Source: Leptobrachium leishanense (lineage: Eukaryota; Chordata; Amphibia; Anura; Megophryidae). Taken from it: 64,000 bases of DNA. The stretch is taken from NCBI GenBank assembly GCA_009667805.1, contig CM019064.1:79896675-79960674 (forward strand), given 5' to 3'. Below, piece by piece: positions 23,130 to 35,099 of the stretch (the stretch's first letter is position 1; each line of letters opens with the position of its first letter). The translations under genes and the position numbers were made by a program. The notes below the pieces were generated by a model, which was not told where the DNA came from, ran no database searches, and was given only the letters and a program-made list of their open reading frames with translations.

Positions 23130-24087
23130 CAGGGGGCTCAAACTCAAAATTACCCAAGGGTCAGCACACCGGACAAGTTTTCATATCCCATAGGGGCAGC
23201 ATTCAAAATTTCAAACTTGTTTATTAAACGATTTATTCTTTTCATTTACAGCAAAAAGTCTATTTTTTGTTTCTAAGAGATGGCATTGTCCATTTGTTAC
23301 ATAGAAAATAAGCAATACCACCGCTGTTACTCACCTTCTCATTTCCCACGCTGCGAGCAAAGTCAGGGGTATTTTCTACTACATAGTCCTATTATTCATC
23401 ATAAAACACAATGCAACAAAAATAGTCATTGCATCTGAGGCTGCGCTGCGGCACAGATGGTCCCTGTGGCACACGGGTGAAGCTGCCGCTCGCTTTTCAG
23501 GTTTATAAGATAGCGTACCTTAGTGGTACACTTTTACACACTGCAAATATCAGAGCTGCACAGCAATAAAACTCACAGTAATGTGCAGTGTATGAGCGTA
23601 TCAGAGCTGCACAGCAATAAAACTCAAAAACAATTCTATTTAACTTCTTAAACTAAAGTTATATCAAAATGTAGTATTTTATTAAAATATTAAAGTAAAT
23701 AGTATATATTTTTATAATTAGAACACTTCTATGTTAAAATTTGATTTAAATTAGAAAAAAAAAAATAGATGAAAAAATTAATGCAGCTGCATTGGTAATT
23801 TTATTAGAGGAAAAAAAAACAAAAAAAAAAACAATGCCCCTGTTTTTAGAAAACATACATCATAGTGCATCAAGGGCTGTTGTCAGCCCGCTGTGGCTGA
23901 AGCCCTCCGCAGATCACAACCGAGCAGGGGCCCAAAAGGATGTGCGTGGAGCGTCCTGCGCACTGGGGTGGGTAATCTCTGTGACGCTCCACAAATGCTC
24001 AATCCAGATCGGGTCAGTACGCCCCCATCTACGGGCCATTTGTAACTGGCCACAAATGGCCCGTGGGCAGATACTTTGAGACCCCCG
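23130..24087. mobile_element. hAT-type element, duplication CTCTAGGG/CTCTACGG
   Basis: A 958-bp element with left end CAGGGGGCTCAAACTCA and right end, inverted, CGGGGGTCTCAAAGTA, typical of the hAT end type with CTCAAA. The 8-bp flanks differ at one base (23122-23129 and 24088-24095). It shares the words AAG-GATGGCA-TGTCC-TTTGT and AAGCAATAC with the element at 13035 (near 23277-23320 and 13576-13620). There is no transposase. Confidence 0.8.
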
Positions 24088-24156
24088 CTCTACGGAATTG
24101 CTGGAATTCAATTTTTATGCAACAACGGTAAACTACCATAGTCAGTGAATTAAACT

Positions 24157-24290
24157 GTAGGAAGGGAGGGGCGCAACCCCAGCATTATAAGTTTTTTTGG
24201 AATTACATTTCAAGTGAGGCTCAATAAAGCTGAGTGTACACCATGGGAGGTGTAGTTCCAAAATGGTTGGGGGCCAAGGTTGCTGGCCTA
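24157..24290. mobile_element. hAT-type MITE
   Basis: Has the recurrent pattern with GGAATTACATTTCAAG and GGAGGTGTAGTTCCAAAATG, and ends GCCAAGGTTGCTGGCCTATG. CTGTAGG flanks both sides (7 bp). Confidence 0.55.
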
Positions 24291-25753
24291 TGCTGTAGGT
24301 TTTGTTTGACCATAGAGTAAGAGGAACGAAAATTGGAAGTGATTGAAGCCAAGAATTTTTCCATCTCAAATTTCTGTTCAGCGAGGATAAAGCTACACAA
24401 TATGGCCCACCAAAGGCCACAATGTAGCTCTTGCGTAGAGGAGACTTCCTGGCTGCCCTTTTGTGTGGACGTGGGCCGAAAGCATCTGGTATAGTTTCCA
24501 TTGTTACAGCACCAACAGGCTAAAACATTATTAGGCAACTGAAGAGGGTTCTTTTATACCACGGTTCATCCTCGGTGTTCTCAAAACCCGTCCGTCCATC
24601 TCCCCCACTACGGATAAATAAACCCCAGTAAGTTGTCACTAACCAAGAAGCCCCAGCAAAACACAATGCATTGTATACATTTATAAAGAGGAACGGATGC
24701 GGTCTTTATACGTAGTACATTATGTCCATCTGAAAACGCCTGATCTTGCTGTAACAATATTGCATTAGATATATATCTAATAATTAATCTACAGTAATTG
24801 CCTCAGATCCTGTTATAACTCTGTATCTCTGCCCCGTCTCCCCCCCCCCTTTTAAAAAGGAATTGTTTGGTAGGATTATTTTTAACTCCTTATTTAACAA
24901 TTATTTAACATGCTGAATTGATTTGACAAAAAAAAGTTCAAAACCTCTAGAATTCGTGCTGGATAATCCCCTATCCACGATTAAATAGAGTTTAAGGTAG
25001 ACCCTCAAATTTTCCTTTTACAAAAATTGAGGAATTTGGCTTTTTTTTTTTTTTTAATGGCGGACACCCTGCCCGAGTATCAGTAGAGCAGGCACCTGCA
25101 GAACTTCTCAGCCATGCTCGGCCTGTATGGTCCACCGTTTCAAAATGACAGATTCCTGGATTTTTCAGAATATAGATCCTTTTTTCAGCGGGCCAAGCAG
25201 ATACAAAATATATTGAGCTGTCAAAGTACAGCATTTAATAAAGTTTCGAATACAAAAAATGACAGCCACAGCCAATAGAAAAGGAGCCTCCTGAGCACAA
25301 ACGGGGAAGTAACCCCGACAGTTGACAAGACAACTTGGCAGTTGACAAGGAAGCTCAGCTAGTGATTAACTGCACAGAAACTGAACCCAGGCACCATAAT
25401 CACAAACACCAGGCCGCTGAGCAGGCTGCTTAGACACACTTCCACCACAAGCATCCAAGAGACTGTATGAGATGCCTCAGGTCCAGTGGAGGGAATGGCA
25501 GAACATTGCTTTATAATGGGCTCTATGAAGAATACATATTATACAGGGAATGTATATGCATGCCTGGTTTTATATACGTGTAAGCCTAGTAAAAGGCTAG
25601 TTATCTTTTTATACTGGGCAGGTCGTAGCCCATCATTTTTATTACATACGAATAATATGAACATGTTTAGCAATACATGGGCCTTGTTAAAGGGCGTTAA
25701 TTCTATTTTTACATATAGTCAGTAGAAAGCTCACACGTGTTGGCAAGAGCGAA
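24291..25753. other. Unassigned sequence
   Basis: No gene or repeat could be assigned. Small open frames between 24142 and 24538 lack support. Simple tracts only. Confidence 0.35.
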
Positions 25754-26178
25754 TTAAAAGGGACACTTCACTTACATAAACTAATTAGATTACTTGTGCA
25801 TTACAAATTTTAAAAAAAACACTTTCTAAAAACACATTCTGCCGCTTTTTTCTTTGTTTGAAATAATTGCATGTACAAAGGAAAAAAAAAATAAAAAGTA
25901 AAAGGATTCGAGCTCGTTTCCAGTTTGTGCATTTTTCCCCATGATGCAACATTTACAAAAAGCTTTGCCTTGTGGCTCTTGTTTATTTGCTCTACAGCAT
26001 TTAACAGTTAATGAAGTGGAGGAGGGAATGTTTAGATAAAGGTGGCAGGAGTGTATTGTTCTAAAGGCTACCTGAGATAAGAGATGGCAGCTAAAAGGAG
26101 ATATGACAGGGTGCTTACAAGTCTTCTAATCTACCCCCATCAGCAAAATAAAACACACTAAAGACATCTTGTATTTAA
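25754..26178. mobile_element. Dispersed TTAA-bordered repeat, copy 2
   Basis: Begins TTAAAAGGGACACTTCAC and ends at TTTAA (26174-26178). It is collinear with 18413-19043 over most of its length. No coding content. Confidence 0.6.
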
Positions 26179-26512
26179 GCTGACAGCAGTAAACAAATCT
26201 GTGGTTGGCAAGAAATAATCCGACATTTCATTACTATCCAAATATGTCCTGCCACATCAGCATGCTCTAACAAAATATGTTAAAAAAAGAAATTTCCATT
26301 GGGATAGCAATCATTTACAGCATGAAAAGTTAGATTTCCACATTTTTATAGTTTTATATATTATATGTGTTACTCTTTAAAAGAAACTAAATTCAGATCC
26401 TGAAAACATGGTACTGCATTTTTCTAAAAACAAAAAAACTAATTTTAACCAATATTGAAAACACTACATTTTTTTGCTTGTACTTAGTCATTACTTATAA
26501 AATAATAAACGC

Positions 26513-27204
26513 GGGCCCCTATTACATTCTTCGCGCAGCGTGTTTTGCATGCGCAAATGCGCATTTCGCGAGGGGCAAAAGCCTTTGCGCTGAACGTCGT
26601 ATTTCAACGTGCGCGCAAATGATGCGCGTTATCGGTTAACGCGGATGGACTTGCGTGAGCGTGATGAACTGCGCGCGTCCTATACTTAACATTGTGAGCG
26701 CAAATTCGATACGCGGATGGTATGTCAAATCGATGTGGAACTTTTTACAAACGACGTTTGCGTGCATAATTTTAACGTCTTTGAAAAGCTGGTGTTAACT
26801 GCAAATCAGAACGTTCTGGGCGAAACGAAAAACACCAGCACAAAAAAAAAATACAGCACAGTATAGTTACACATTCTACACATACCCAAACAAAAACAAT
26901 TTGTGAATTCGTGCATATTTTTTTATTGCTGCAGCATGTATACGCAGATTTACTTTGATAGGCGCAAAAACTTAAGTGAGTCAATTAAGGTTCTTAATTC
27001 TGATTGGATGAATCCCTCGAAAAAAACAGTCCACGCACTGATCTACGTGTGCAACGTTACTGCGCGCGTATTACGCGTCGTTTTTACGAACGTTATTTTT
27101 TGATGGAGGAGAAAAAGCGTTTGAATCGGAAGATCACGTTAATTTTCGCGATAACGCTGGACGATGCGCGCAAATGAAATTGCGCAAAGAATGTAATGGG
27201 GGCC
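26513..27204. mobile_element. Harbinger-type MITE, large
   Basis: Ends GGGCCCCTATTACATTCTTC and, inverted, GGCCCCCATTACATTCTTTG. It is rich in GCGC/CGCG words. A central block around 26800-26895 is the inverse of 10680-10760 in the element at 10391. No TWA duplication is visible, so classification rests on kinship with the TAA-flanked copy. Confidence 0.6.
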
Positions 27205-27771
27205 ACAGTGTATAAAAACACTAGCTATAATGTCCCTTTATCGAATTCACAGTGTCTCCTCAACGCTCTGTTTTTCTACTCAGCTCTAAGTGTAGCATAA
27301 CAGCAGAAAGTGGTTCTCCTGTCACCCATCTTTGTCACACTGGTGGTGGTATTGTTTATGTGATAGAGGGGCCAAGATATGAGGTTTGTCATCTTCCTCT
27401 CCAACATAAATAGTGAAACAGTAATTAAAAATCTGGCAAGAAAGAATCCACTGTCTGCTGTGCAAATATCTGGAGGATATTAATCATCAGGATACAGCTA
27501 GGGCTGTCTGTCTGTCTGTGGTCACAAGCATGGGTACAGGAACGGAGGATGGATGAGGGAGGGAACAGGTTCCTCTGCCACCAATCTTCACCCCATATTT
27601 ACACTTTGCACATTAACACTAAGTAAATAATTATTTTAATTAGAGGGGCACTTCGAACACCACAACCACTTTAGTGAAGCAGCTCTTCCAGTGCCAGGTC
27701 ACCTATAGGAAGTAGCTTGATGTCAGGCTGATCACGAATCATGTGCAGGACTACTGCGCAAGCAGGTAATC
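27205..27771. other. Unassigned sequence
   Basis: No exon or repeat recognised. A short CTGTCTGTCTGT tract occurs at about 27507. Confidence 0.35.
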
Positions 27772-29150
27772 AGATTATTATTATTTATTAAGCGCCAACA
27801 CATTCCGCAGCGCTGTACAAGGTGTAATGGGTAAAGACAGGACAATTCTAAAATACATACAGGAGGCAGGTCAGTATACCTGCCAGCAGATACATGAGTA
27901 TATGAGGATATGAGGGCCCTATTCCCGTGGGAATTTACAATCTAGATGGGTGAGGGGATTAGAAACAGGAGGGGGGGGGGGACTGCAGTGATGAGTTAAT
28001 GCAGCGAGAGGCGAGGACTGTTTTTGGGCCGGTCGGATGTCTTGTTACGGAGTCAGGTACTAGGCTTCCCTAAATAGAAGGGTCTTTAGGGAGCGTTTAA
28101 ATGAAGCCACATTTAGGGACAGTCTGATATTGCGAGGAAGCGTGTTCCATAGGGTCGGCACCGCACGAGAGAAGTCCTGCAGTCTGGCATGTGAAGAGGT
28201 AATGATGGGGGATGCCAGGCGCAAAATCATTGTTGGATCGTAGGGGACGGGCTGGGGCGTATTTGGGGATTAGTGAGGACAGGTAGTGAGGGGCGGCGTT
28301 AGTGAGGACAGGTAGTGAGGGGCGGCGTTAGTGAGGACAGGTAGTGAGGGGCGGCGTTAGTGAGGACAGGTAGTGAGGGGCGGCGTTAGTGAGGACAGGT
28401 AGTGAGGGGCGGCGTTAGTGAGGACAGGTAGTGAGGGGCGGCGTTAGTGAGGACAGGTAGTGAGGGGCGGCGTTAGTGAGGACAGGTAGTGAGGGGCGGC
28501 GTTAGTGAGGACAGGTAGTGAGGGGCGGCGTTAGTGAGGGTTTTGAAGGTCAGGGTGAGAAGTTTGAATTTGATTCTGCTGTGGATGGGGAGCCAGTGTA
28601 AGGATTCACAGAGAGGAGCAGCAGAGACAGAGCGACGGGTGCGATGGATAAGCCGGGCTGATGTGTTTAGGATGGACTGCAGGCGGGGGGGGGGGGGGGG
28701 AAGAGGCGGGAGATAGGAAGGCCAGTCAGGAGGTTGTTGCAGTAGTCCAGGCAGGAGAAAATGAGCGAGTGGATGAGTCACTTGGTGGTGTTGGCAGTCA
28801 GAAATGGACGAATTTTGACAATATTGCGTAGGTGATTGCGGCAAGATGTGGAGAGTGATTGGATGTAGGGGCTGAAGGAAAGACTGGAGTCGAGAGTCAC
28901 TCCAAGGCAATCAGATGCAGTGCCTAGCAATGCTTTTGCATTTAAAGGCAAGTCAACTGGTTGAACATTCTTGATAGTGTGCCAGAATAGTTTTAGGCTG
29001 TAGAAAAGCCAACCCCCAGAGAGCCCCTTTTTCCCTCCCCTCCAGGCAAAGGTCTCAGAGGGTTTAGGCCTGCCCAGAACTTGAGCATTGATCTGAGATT
29101 CCAGGGCTTCGGGACCGTTGGTAACCAGATCCAACTAATGATTCTCAATG
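27772..29150 (-). mobile_element. L2-type LINE, 3' part
   Basis: On the minus strand the sequence encodes LGVTLDSSLSFSPYIQSLST, then, after a shift, RLQSILNTSARLIHRTRRS and LCESLHWLPIHSRIKFKLLT with FKTLTNAAPHYLSSL. This is the characteristic C-terminal order of L2 ORF2. The 3' UTR ends in GCGCTGCGGAATGTGTTGGC and an AAT-rich tail at about 27772-27790. A 29-bp tandem array sits where the coding part ends. Two frameshifts or more; 5' end truncated. Confidence 0.82.
28270..28530 (+). repeat. 29-bp minisatellite, exactly nine units
   Basis: Nine identical head-to-tail copies of a 29-bp unit: TTAGTGAGGACAGGTAGTG followed by AGGGGCGGCG. It lies inside the L2 LINE at the point where the reverse-strand protein reads SLTPPLTT; the unit itself contains TTAGTGAGG, which resumes as normal LINE sequence after the array. 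Perfect identity implies recent expansion. Confidence 0.97.
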
Positions 29151-30163
29151 CATTCCAACATTGAGAGCCATTGGATTGGCTGGACATTCGATCAAACATC
29201 CACACACCCTCCCCATCACATTCTTAGGTTGCCCATCCACTGGGTCCATATTCCTACGATGGTGGGATCATCCGATATCATCTGAAGTCGTTCGACTGAT
29301 CCTACAACATGCAGGTGAATCAGCCCTGTTCCACTGCATCCGACCATCGACAGACAATTTCATGTGTTTACAACAGATGTGTGATCCTTTCAAATTTCAA
29401 TAGATTTTATCGGACGATCTGGTACAAGTTTACATGAAAAAGATGCATTGTATAGTATAACCGCCATGTGCAGAGGAAACGTGAAAATATATATCGTATA
29501 GGAAAACCTCCGTGCCCAAAGCCCATAGGATTCAATGAATAAAAAAAAAAAAAAAATAAGCAGGTGAATATTTTTATCAGCTGCCAAGCCTTTTTATTTA
29601 TTTATTGATACGTTAGTATTTTTTAGCCAAACTTTGTTTTTGAAGAAAAAAAAAACATTTTCAGCACCAGGGAGAGGGGGGGGGGGGGGGGGAGTTGATT
29701 CTCTCTCCCCCCCCCTTCCCCCACAGCCTGGCGAGGTTTCTTTTTTTATTTCCACTACGAGCCGGCCGCGCTGGACAGGAGCAGTCCTTGATGCTGAAAC
29801 GGAGTTTCAACAACAAAGACAGTTTTTTTTTTCTTCACTCCGCAGCAGCGTTCTTTTTTTTCCCCACCCGACAGCCTTTCCATCCATCGGTCGTTCTGGG
29901 TCGTCCACAGATGCTTCCAGTGGATGACTGATTGACCAAATCAGGCGACTGACTACAGTGGAGGTGGATGGCCAGCCTTACAGGAAGCAGGTCACGCGGC
30001 AGTCCAGTTTTCGATTTAAGATTGTTTTTAAATCTATCTAAAAGGGTTAAAAAAAGGGGATTCGCGTTTAATCACTGCCTTCCTACCCTCACATTTTAGC
30101 CCTATACTAGCTCTTTAAGCAAGCTCACAAGACAGTAAAGATATGTATGCATACTCTAAATCA
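29151..30163. other. Unassigned sequence with G-tract
   Basis: A long G-run at about 29678-29692 follows GGAGAGG. Nothing else was assigned. Confidence 0.35.
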
Positions 30164-30171
30164 GGGATCTC

Positions 30172-30297
30172 AAACTCTCTCTCTCCCAGATGTTTATAGC
30201 CTACAAACCTCAGAATTCTTTGAAAGCAATAACCGGTCAAAGAATCATGGGGCGCTTAGTCCAGAAACATCTGGGGGTCCAGAGTTTGAGATCCTTG
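30172..30297. mobile_element. hAT-type MITE, CAGGGATCTCAAAC subtype
   Basis: A 126-bp element with ends CAGGGATCTCAAACTC and, inverted, CAAGGATCTCAAACTC. Flanks CTCTAAAT and CCCTAAAT (30164-30171 and 30298-30305) match at 7 of 8 bases. Confidence 0.8.
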
Positions 30298-30305
30298 CCC
30301 TAAAT

Positions 30306-31068
30306 ATTTGAGCATGCATGCTATTAAAAAAAGTCACGATTTGTTTTTGCGTTCACAATTAACTTGATGCGGAATCAAATAATGCAAAATATTACTTCTA
30401 ATTCTCAGTAATTATTGGCATTGAAAGCTAAAAAAAGATAATGCCACACCTGCCACGTACTCCAACACGTGATGGGTATTATAATAAATATTACCAGGCA
30501 CAATCCAAACCTGCACGCCCTGTACCCTCAATAAAGACCATTAACTTAAAAAATATTGTGTTAATACAAATTAACGGATAAACGTGTGAAACACTTTGAA
30601 AAGGGTTCAGATTCAGATCCTGCTTTTATAACCGCGCCTAGAATTCCCTGTCCCACATTTCACGGTAAAAACATCTAAGCCTCTCCTTGTGACCCAAAGC
30701 AGCTTCCTACCCCCTATGTACCAAGGGAGGACTGCTCACGGGGAGCTCAATGAAAACAATATATAGACTGTGGCGCTAATCACATGCTTCACTTAATAGG
30801 CTCCTTAAAAATGCCGTCAATACATTCCATGGACCTCTACAGGACACGCCGCTTTAGAGACAAAACCCCACTGGCCCCTCTTCCAAAGTACTATAGTTGG
30901 TAACTGGGAGCCACTAAATATAAATAACAGGGCGAGTCAATAACCTTTCAGCAACTACCTACAGACTATTGTACAGCGCTACGGAACTTGTTAGCACTAT
31001 GAAAACTTGTAACTAACTATTCCAACACAACTGTTTTACTAGCGCCTTAATGTGAAACAGTCGGGAGT
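30306..31068. other. Unassigned sequence
   Basis: Only a small LINE-like scrap, TGTACAGCGCTACGGAAC (about 30971), was noticed. Confidence 0.35.
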
Positions 31069-31076
31069 TGCTACAT

Positions 31077-31798
31077 CAGTGTTTCCCAAACCAGAGGCCC
31101 GTTCAATAGCTCAGCAGCTGCTGAATTGCTGCAGCGCAGCAATTCAGTTTGCTGCAGCAGTGTCGTTGAACCCTTTGGATGCGAATTTTGAATCTAAAAT
31201 GGCCGACGATTTCTTAATGAAAAATTCAGATTGTTTTTCGTATGACTCGGACATAATATGATAAATAAAAGCAGTAAGCACAATTCCGTTTTGTATGCAC
31301 ACACCACAAATGATAGTTTTTAATGAATAAACGTTATGTTTACTTCTGAAACAATATATAAATTGAACTGTAATATATGTCTATGTGCAGGGGGAAATAA
31401 TAAATAAATATTTTGTGCTTTGGTGAACAAAAACCTCAAAATTAACATTGCTGTACGGAATTGTTACTTGCTTCATGGCGGTGGCCATCTTTAAAACGTC
31501 ACACTCAGCTACACGCAGCATCTCCTCGGGTCGCTGCAAGTGCTAGGTTAGCACTGCTGAGCGGTTGAACGGCGTTCAATGGCAAGTTGCTAACTTAGCA
31601 CTTGCAGCGGCTGAGGTATTGAACGCGGCTCTGTCCTCAGGAACCTCCACCTCGCCAGATTTGCAGGATATCAGAAGCTCAGCACAGGTGATAGGATTTG
31701 CTGCTCAGTGATTGCAGGAGTCAGTCTGCTTTTCCCTCAAGGGGATCTGCAAAATCTGGCCTGGTTGGGGGTCCCGAGGACAGGTTTGGGAAACACTG
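31077..31798. mobile_element. hAT-type element with perfect duplication TGCTACAT
   Basis: A 722-bp element with ends CAGTGTTTCCCAAACC and, inverted, the same 16 bases. TGCTACAT lies outside both (31069-31076 and 31799-31806). Inside, 31097-31632 has its own inverted ends (GGCCCGTTCAATAGCTCAGC and, inverted, AGCCGCGTTCAATACCTCAG), so a second element is nested within. Confidence 0.9.
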
Positions 31799-31806
31799 TG
31801 CTACAT

Positions 31807-31924
31807 GATGCTGGCGGCCGGTGCCGTTGCCATGGAGAATCCAGAGTTCGATCCTGTGATTTTGAAAAAGCTCGAGAACAGCAAGCTAGCAGAAAATACA
31901 AGAACACTCTGCTTTTATATTTAA
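31807..31924 (+). other. Small unrecognised open frame next to hAT insertion
   Basis: An ATG at 31807 starts a 38-codon frame (MLAAGAVAMENPEFDPVILK ... ENTRTLCFYI) with a second, well-placed ATG after GCCGTTGCC. AATAAA follows at about 31949. It has no recognised homology and no clear donor. It could be a first exon, a retrocopy or chance. The hAT element inserted immediately upstream. Confidence 0.2.
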
Positions 31925-32954
31925 AGATGTTAAAGACACCTGACGGTAATAAATAATGGGGTGGGGTGGATTACAAAATATGTTCAAACATTGTAGAAGT
32001 CTGCCAAAACGTCAATGTATTCCATCGAGACAGGTCCTATCCTTCCCAACCTAATGACTGCTCTTAGGAGATTGACCCACATACTTGGGACACACATCCT
32101 CATGGAGCTCTCTGCAGTGCAAAGGTTTAAATAGGACGTGCAATGAGGCACCTGTGACAAGAAGGGTGTTCAAAGCTCCAAATGCAATGTACAAATAAGC
32201 ATGGTTGCCCTCAAACTGAACATACTCCTTACATTTCATACAAGAAAGGATAAAACCAAAAACTAGGGGAAAAACAAAAAACCGGTGCGATGATCTATCC
32301 CCACCTTAAAGACGACCCTCCTGCAAAATGTCTACAATCATATATTAAAAGTACATTTTAGTAGAAAGTTTACTTGTACTGTTTCCGTGGTGCATAGAAT
32401 TCAGACTTTATTGCACCATGGCAGTGTGCGACTCACCACACAAAAAGGAGCTAAAGACACAGTGAGTGATCGAACATGTTCATGTGCCGATGAATGACCA
32501 ACCCAGCGATCCCTGGTTGCCTTCCTGTACTAGTGTGACTTTAAAATATATATTTGGGTCTTTTTGGGTGTTAAACACATGGATGCTATGGGTGTTTCAT
32601 TACACAAATCTCATTTTGATTTGAACCACCCAGAAACAAGCACTAAGCATCAGATCCACAAACTCACAGATTGAATTCTGTACCCAGGAACAAGCACCAA
32701 TGTATCCAGGATTTAACATGCTGTCCTCCACTATACTCCATACTGTTGAGATTTTTGCAATTCTATTTTATGTCTGCATTTATTAATTTCTGGCTGATAA
32801 GGTCTTATTTTTCCCCTCTCTGTTAGAATATTCCCCTCTGCTTCTCCCTCCCCTCTTCCTATGTTGTTGTGAACCCCTCTATATAACCTCGTCACTCTTA
32901 CTAATTCTCACTGTTCTATTTTCTCTATACAAAATCCGATCCACAAACTCAGAT
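31925..32954. other. Unassigned sequence
   Basis: No exon or repeat could be supported. Confidence 0.35.
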
Positions 32955-33085
32955 TATTTTTTTCACCATTTATATAGCGCCAACAGTTTCTGCAGCGCTT
33001 TAAAATAACCAAAGGGAACGTGATTGCACATAGGATGGAAACAAGCGGTGTAGAGGGCCCTGCTCATAGGAGCTTACGCAGCACC
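32955..33085 (-). mobile_element. L2-type LINE 3' fragment
   Basis: TTTATATAGCGCCAACAG with TGCAGCGCTTTAAAATA, followed by GAGGGCCCTGCTCATAGGAG, matches the 3' UTR of the L2 element at 27772 in the same orientation. Confidence 0.65.
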
Positions 33086-33254
33086 CCCCCCCCAATTGCA
33101 AGTCTCCTTTCCAGCTGTTTTCACTTCTCGCTCCAATTACCCTTACTAAGCCAAAGCTTCTGGTCCTTCCCATGCAAGTCCGGCTATATTCTTTCTGGCC
33201 ACCAGCTTCACTTTCCCTCTGCTCCCACTTGTTTCACTTATCTCCATCCCTTGT

Positions 33255-33415
33255 AAACTCATGAGATGTCCGGCTGAGCCCTTGCTAAAGTGCTGTATTC
33301 ACTGGACAGTCATCTTACAGGCAGGGTCGTCTTTTCCTCATTTACGTCGCATGTTTGTACTCCCCCATTGTAAACTGCTACAGCATATGCTGGCGCTGTA
33401 TAAATGACTGCAACT
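33255..33415 (+). mobile_element. L2-type LINE 3' fragment, opposite orientation
   Basis: TTACGTCGCATGTTTGTACT, then CCATTGTAAACTGCTACAGC and ATGCTGGCGCTGTATAAATG, form the plus-strand version of an L2-like 3' end. Two such ends in opposite directions lie within 500 bp. Confidence 0.55.
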
Positions 33416-33717
33416 AACCAAGTCAAGTATTTTCTTCGCATCAGAATATCTATCCCCTTTAGATTTTTAGTATATTGACACACACACACTCTATTAGTCC
33501 CTTTTCAATCTATAGCAATTTTAAAAGGTGTCATAGGTGATCACTGAATGCAGCATTACATACTGGGACACATGTGGGTGTGGCTGGGCCTGTCCTATAC
33601 TGATGCACTCTATATGGATACCTGGCCCGGCATTCTACTGTACTTTGCATAAGAGGATCCTTCCCATGTATAAAAGTACACTTGCCGCAATAAACACAGA
33701 AAAGTAAATTTACATAC

Positions 33718-33786
33718 CGGAGATTCGAACGCTGAGAATCCAGTGTTAATGAATCAAGGGAGAGGTCATCAGAGTCCATTTTATTC
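33718..33786 (-). CDS. inpp5k: Candidate upstream coding exon of inpp5k
   Basis: A 69-bp interval with acceptor TTTATTTTCAG and donor GTATGT. An ATG at 33779 begins MDSDDLSLDSLTLDSQRSNL and the exon ends two bases into an Arg codon. That phase fits both the exon at 21420 (completing Arg, then continuing in its frame through the ATG) and the exon at 14743 (Arg-Ile-His-Leu). Strong splice sites, matching phase and the same strand make it a likely 5' exon of this gene. It could also belong to another gene. No homology is known to me. Confidence 0.55.
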
Positions 33787-34080
33787 CTGAAAATAAAACA
33801 CAAAAGAGCTTTAACAGATTAGATTATACAATATCTATGGCATGGTAATAATATAAGCAGCGTAAATACTCCATATTGTCCCATACATGGTGTATAAGGC
33901 ACAAAAGCAGCAAATTGTGATCTCACAGCACAGTGATCACTGTGACAGCCAATCGCTGGGATCAATGTACTGGGTAACTGCCCTTTTCTCTACCTCAATA
34001 ACAATAAAACAAAATGAAATTCTAGGTGTACACGCTGTTAGGCGGAACAAGTAAATTAGCCGATTTTTAAATAGTATTAT

Positions 34081-34246
34081 CAAGCCTCAAAATTTCCACT
34101 CGCCTGCTTGCATTTGGCGAGTGGAAATTACATGAGGGTGAGTGGGAATGCAGAGGCATGGCTGGATAGGGGTTAGGTGGGGCAACTAGTGGCGAGTAAC
34201 TCTTAAGACCTGGCTAGTAGCTTGGGACTTGAAATTTTGAGGCCTG
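34081..34246. mobile_element. Short hAT-like MITE, GTATTAT duplication
   Basis: A 166-bp element with ends CAAGCCTCAAAATTTC and, inverted, CAGGCCTCAAAATTTC. GTATTAT flanks both sides (34074-34080 and 34247-34253). An internal hairpin CCACTCGCC/GGCGAGTGG follows the left end. Confidence 0.7.
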
Positions 34247-34253
34247 GTATTAT

Positions 34254-35099
34254 AATGGTGAACATATGTGCACAATCCCATCATTACTGCCAAAACAAAT
34301 GTTTTCTTGCACACATTTTTACCTAATAAAGGAGGAGGTAAAAATCAAATCAAAGCCCTCTCTGTCCTTTACAAAAAGTCCCTTGCCCAGACTCACTTCT
34401 TCCCACCTCTGGTCCCTCCCACCAGTTTGTTCATAAAATCACTAAAAAAAAAAAAAAAAAAAAAAAAAGGGACATTCTTTGCACTTTGACCACATTAGCC
34501 GATTAAAGAGGTCAGACTGTGGCGAGTGCCCCACCTTCTCACCCCGCTTGACACCATCATGTCTCTGAGCACTCGTAGCAGTGTTCATTTGGGGAGAAAG
34601 CAGACATGGGCTTGAGCTGCGCACGCAGCATAAATCAACCACTGAGCAGGCGCTCTTGAATCTTGTGTGAAAAGTACATTTGCGTAACTACGTACAACGG
34701 TTACACGTACTACACGAATTGCATAAGAAAAAAATAAGGGGGGTTAGATCTGTAAATCAAAGCAAAAATAACGTACCAGGATGGTATTGTCACCTACAAT
34801 GGGAGTAGTGGTACCCAAAGTGGGGGAAGCACAAAAAGAAACTGGACTAGCAGTTTGTGATTGGCTCTGGGGATGTCATGTGCTCTGGAGTGTTGTTTGA
34901 GTGTAGTGGGGAAGGAATACAATGAGGGTACATCTTCCCAGCCCAGATTAATAGATTACAATCCATAATGCTTATGGTTTGGATGTGTACCTGTGGACTG
35001 TTATGCCGGCCACTTTTGTGGAAGGTGGCCACCTACTAGATTATTATGAAGCTCCTTATAGCGGAGAGAAGGTCTTCTTTTGTTTAGAGCGTTGCTAGG
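34254..35099. other. Unassigned sequence with poly-A tract
   Basis: An A-run of about 24 at 34444-34467. No repeat family or exon assigned. Confidence 0.35.

Noticed and set aside
28473..28910. Minus-strand frame with PLPPPPPRL as a possible host protein
   Set aside because: The flanking SLHWLPIHSRIKFKLL sequence is L2 LINE, and the proline run comes from a G-tract within it.
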